From positions 1 to 64,000 of the forward strand of contig QBZW01000003.1 in assembly GCA_003282205.1 (NCBI GenBank): DNA of 64,000 nucleotides, in the 5' to 3' direction. The position numbers and the translations under genes were made by a program. The notes below the pieces were generated by a model, which worked only from the letters and a program-made list of their open reading frames with translations, did no database searches and was not told the origin of the DNA. This DNA comes from Pelagibacteraceae bacterium AG-337-G04. Its GTDB lineage: Bacteria > Pseudomonadota > Alphaproteobacteria > Pelagibacterales > Pelagibacteraceae. Positions 62,964 through 64,000 of the stretch are shown here, in pieces (within the stretch, counting starts at the first letter, position 1; the number at the start of each line of letters is the position of its first letter).

Positions 62964-63965
62964 TTAAATTTTGCCTATATAATCATGATTTGTTTCGATC
63001 CAATTCTTAAGATCTTTTTTGGTCATCCAATTTCTATTTGCATCACTTGTATATACAAAATTTCTCAACACTTTTTTTCCTTTTTTAATTCGTTTCGTGT
63101 CCTTTGACCAATCATTTATTTGTGGAAGAATTTTGTAATAACTAGGATATTCGTAAGTAGAATAAGAATCTTCAACACCAATCATTTGTTCATGAAGCTT
63201 TTCTCCTGGGCGAATACCGATGATATCATGTTTGGCATTAGGCGCAATTACACTTGCAATATCTGTAACTTTTATAGAAGGAATTTTCTTTACGTATATT
63301 TCTCCACCTTCCATATCATTGAAAGCATGCCAAACTAATTCTACACCTTCTTCGAGAGTTATCATAAAACGTGTCATTTTTTCATCGGTTATAGGCAAAA
63401 TACCTTTATCTTTAATTGACATAAAGAAAGGAATTATTGATCCACGTGATCCCATCACATTTCCATATCGCACAACCGAGAAGGAAGTCTTATGTTTAGT
63501 TGAGTAAGAACTATTACTTGATACAAATAATTTATCTGATGCAAGTTTAGATGCTCCATATAAGTTTACAGGACTACTCGCTTTATCTGTAGAAAGAGCT
63601 ACTACCCTTTTCACACCTTGATCAATAGATGCATCAATTAAATTCATTGCACCAATAATATTAGTTTTTATACATTCAAAAGGATTATACTCTGAAGTTG
63701 GAACAATTTTAGTAGCCGCCGCATGAACAACATACTCAACACCATTCAAAGCACGATAAAGACGATCTTTTTCTCGGACATCGCCAATGAAAAAACGCAC
63801 TCTATTATCATCCTTAAATAACTTTGCCATTTCCCATTGTTTCATTTCATCACGTGAAAGAATAATTAATCGTCTAGGTTTATATTTTTTTAGTGTTAAA
63901 TTTACAAAAGCATGCCCAAAAGACCCTGTGCCTCCAGTAATTAATAATGATGAATTTTTTAACAT
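62964..63965 (-). CDS. pseB: UDP-GlcNAc 4,6-dehydratase (5-inverting) PseB
   Basis: First Pse-pathway enzyme. ITGGTGSFGHAFVNL (9-23), LIILSRDEMKQWEMA, FFIGDVREKDRLYRA, AAATKIVPTSEYNP, LSTDKASSPVNLYGASKLASD and RPGEKLHEQMI are PseB-type. 333 aa, soluble, unlike the 658-aa membrane form at 25.5 kb. First gene of the pse run; only 35 bp of sequence remain beyond its start, with no feature recognised. Confidence 0.96.
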   Translation of the reverse strand: MLKNSSLLITGGTGSFGHAFVNLTLKKYKPRRLIILSRDEMKQWEMAKLFKDDNRVRFFIGDVREKDRLYRALNGVEYVVHAAATKIVPTSEYNPFECIKTNIIGAMNLIDASIDQGVKRVVALSTDKASSPVNLYGASKLASDKLFVSSNSSYSTKHKTSFSVVRYGNVMGSRGSIIPFFMSIKDKGILPITDEKMTRFMITLEEGVELVWHAFNDMEGGEIYVKKIPSIKVTDIASVIAPNAKHDIIGIRPGEKLHEQMIGVEDSYSTYEYPSYYKILPQINDWSKDTKRIKKGKKVLRNFVYTSDANRNWMTKKDLKNWIETNHDYIGKI

Positions 63966-64000
63966 TTTATTTTATTGGTAATAATGATAAATATTCTTAA

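Larger units (their letters stand above)
24115..64000. other. Surface-glycan genomic island (SAR11 HVR2-like)
   Basis: From 24.1 kb to the window end nearly every gene belongs to nucleotide-sugar synthesis, glycosyl transfer, glycan decoration or export. A+T richness is visibly higher than in the 1-24 kb core, most of all between about 31 and 55 kb. The position beside a lone 5S gene matches the hypervariable region known between 23S and 5S in SAR11. The right boundary is outside the window. Confidence 0.8.

Noticed and set aside
24218..64000. Mobile-element remnants (transposase, integrase, attachment repeats) driving the island
   Set aside because: No transposase or integrase motif, terminal inverted repeat or duplicated tRNA end was recognised. 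Exchange by homologous recombination at conserved flanks is the simpler reading.

Overview
The window reads as a chromosome segment from the SAR11 clade (Pelagibacterales, Alphaproteobacteria). The grounds are strong A+T richness with Lys/Asn/Ile-heavy proteins, very short spacers with many start/stop overlaps, an alphaproteobacterial gene set (TrcR/DUF1013, a coiled-coil gene next to zapA, an aa3-oxidase subunit IV-like miniprotein), and a lone 5S rRNA gene bordering a large surface-polysaccharide island. In SAR11 genomes a hypervariable region is known to lie between 23S and 5S. No 16S or 23S is present here, so the assignment is an inference.

Core part, 1-24 kb. From the left, on the minus strand: tolQ-tolR-tolA-tolB-pal-cpoB (cell-envelope Tol-Pal machine, cpoB cut by the window edge), preceded by a RuvC-like nuclease, yebC, a YmdB-type phosphoesterase, 5-formyl-THF cyclo-ligase, zapA and a coiled-coil gene. 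Divergent on the plus strand are tkt-gap-pgk-fba-thiE-efp-suhB (triose/pentose metabolism plus translation genes), then a Wzz-like chain-length protein carrying a perfect 24-bp tandem repeat, then rpmE-trcR-rpsU, tRNA-fMet and galE. Back on the minus strand, a compact chain runs 5S rRNA, a sugar epimerase, rpmJ (41 aa), a CoxIV-like 40-aa protein, pntA/pntAb/pntB (proton-translocating transhydrogenase) and a transaldolase-family gene.

Accessory island, 24.2-64 kb (to the window end). About 40 genes make, modify and assemble surface glycan. Block A (24.2-47.1 kb, minus) holds an O-antigen ligase/polymerase, a UDP-GlcNAc 4,6-dehydratase with a short initiating sugar transferase and a reductase (QuiNAc-type trio), seven glycosyltransferase-type genes, a GDP-mannose 3,5-epimerase-like and a UDP-glucuronate 4-epimerase-like enzyme, two sulfotransferase-like genes, methyltransferases, a Wzy-like membrane protein, and a small nonulosonate set (NeuB-like, CMP-sugar synthetase, MurG/PseG-like). 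Block B (47.3-55.7 kb, plus) holds two methyltransferases, an asparagine synthetase-type amidotransferase, an ABC exporter, a surface-carbohydrate protein, and a formyltransferase/PIG-L deacetylase pair. Block C (55.7-64 kb, minus) holds all six recognisable pseudaminic acid enzymes (PseB, C, H, G, F, I) plus an unexplained three-gene redox module (aldo/keto reductase, Gfo/Idh/MocA, SDR).

Together the island suggests an acidic, possibly sulfated, amidated and N-formylated glycan containing nonulosonic acid, exported by a Wzy-type or ABC-type route. Functions are family-level readings; sugar identities are inference. No transposase, integrase, CRISPR array or prophage gene was seen.
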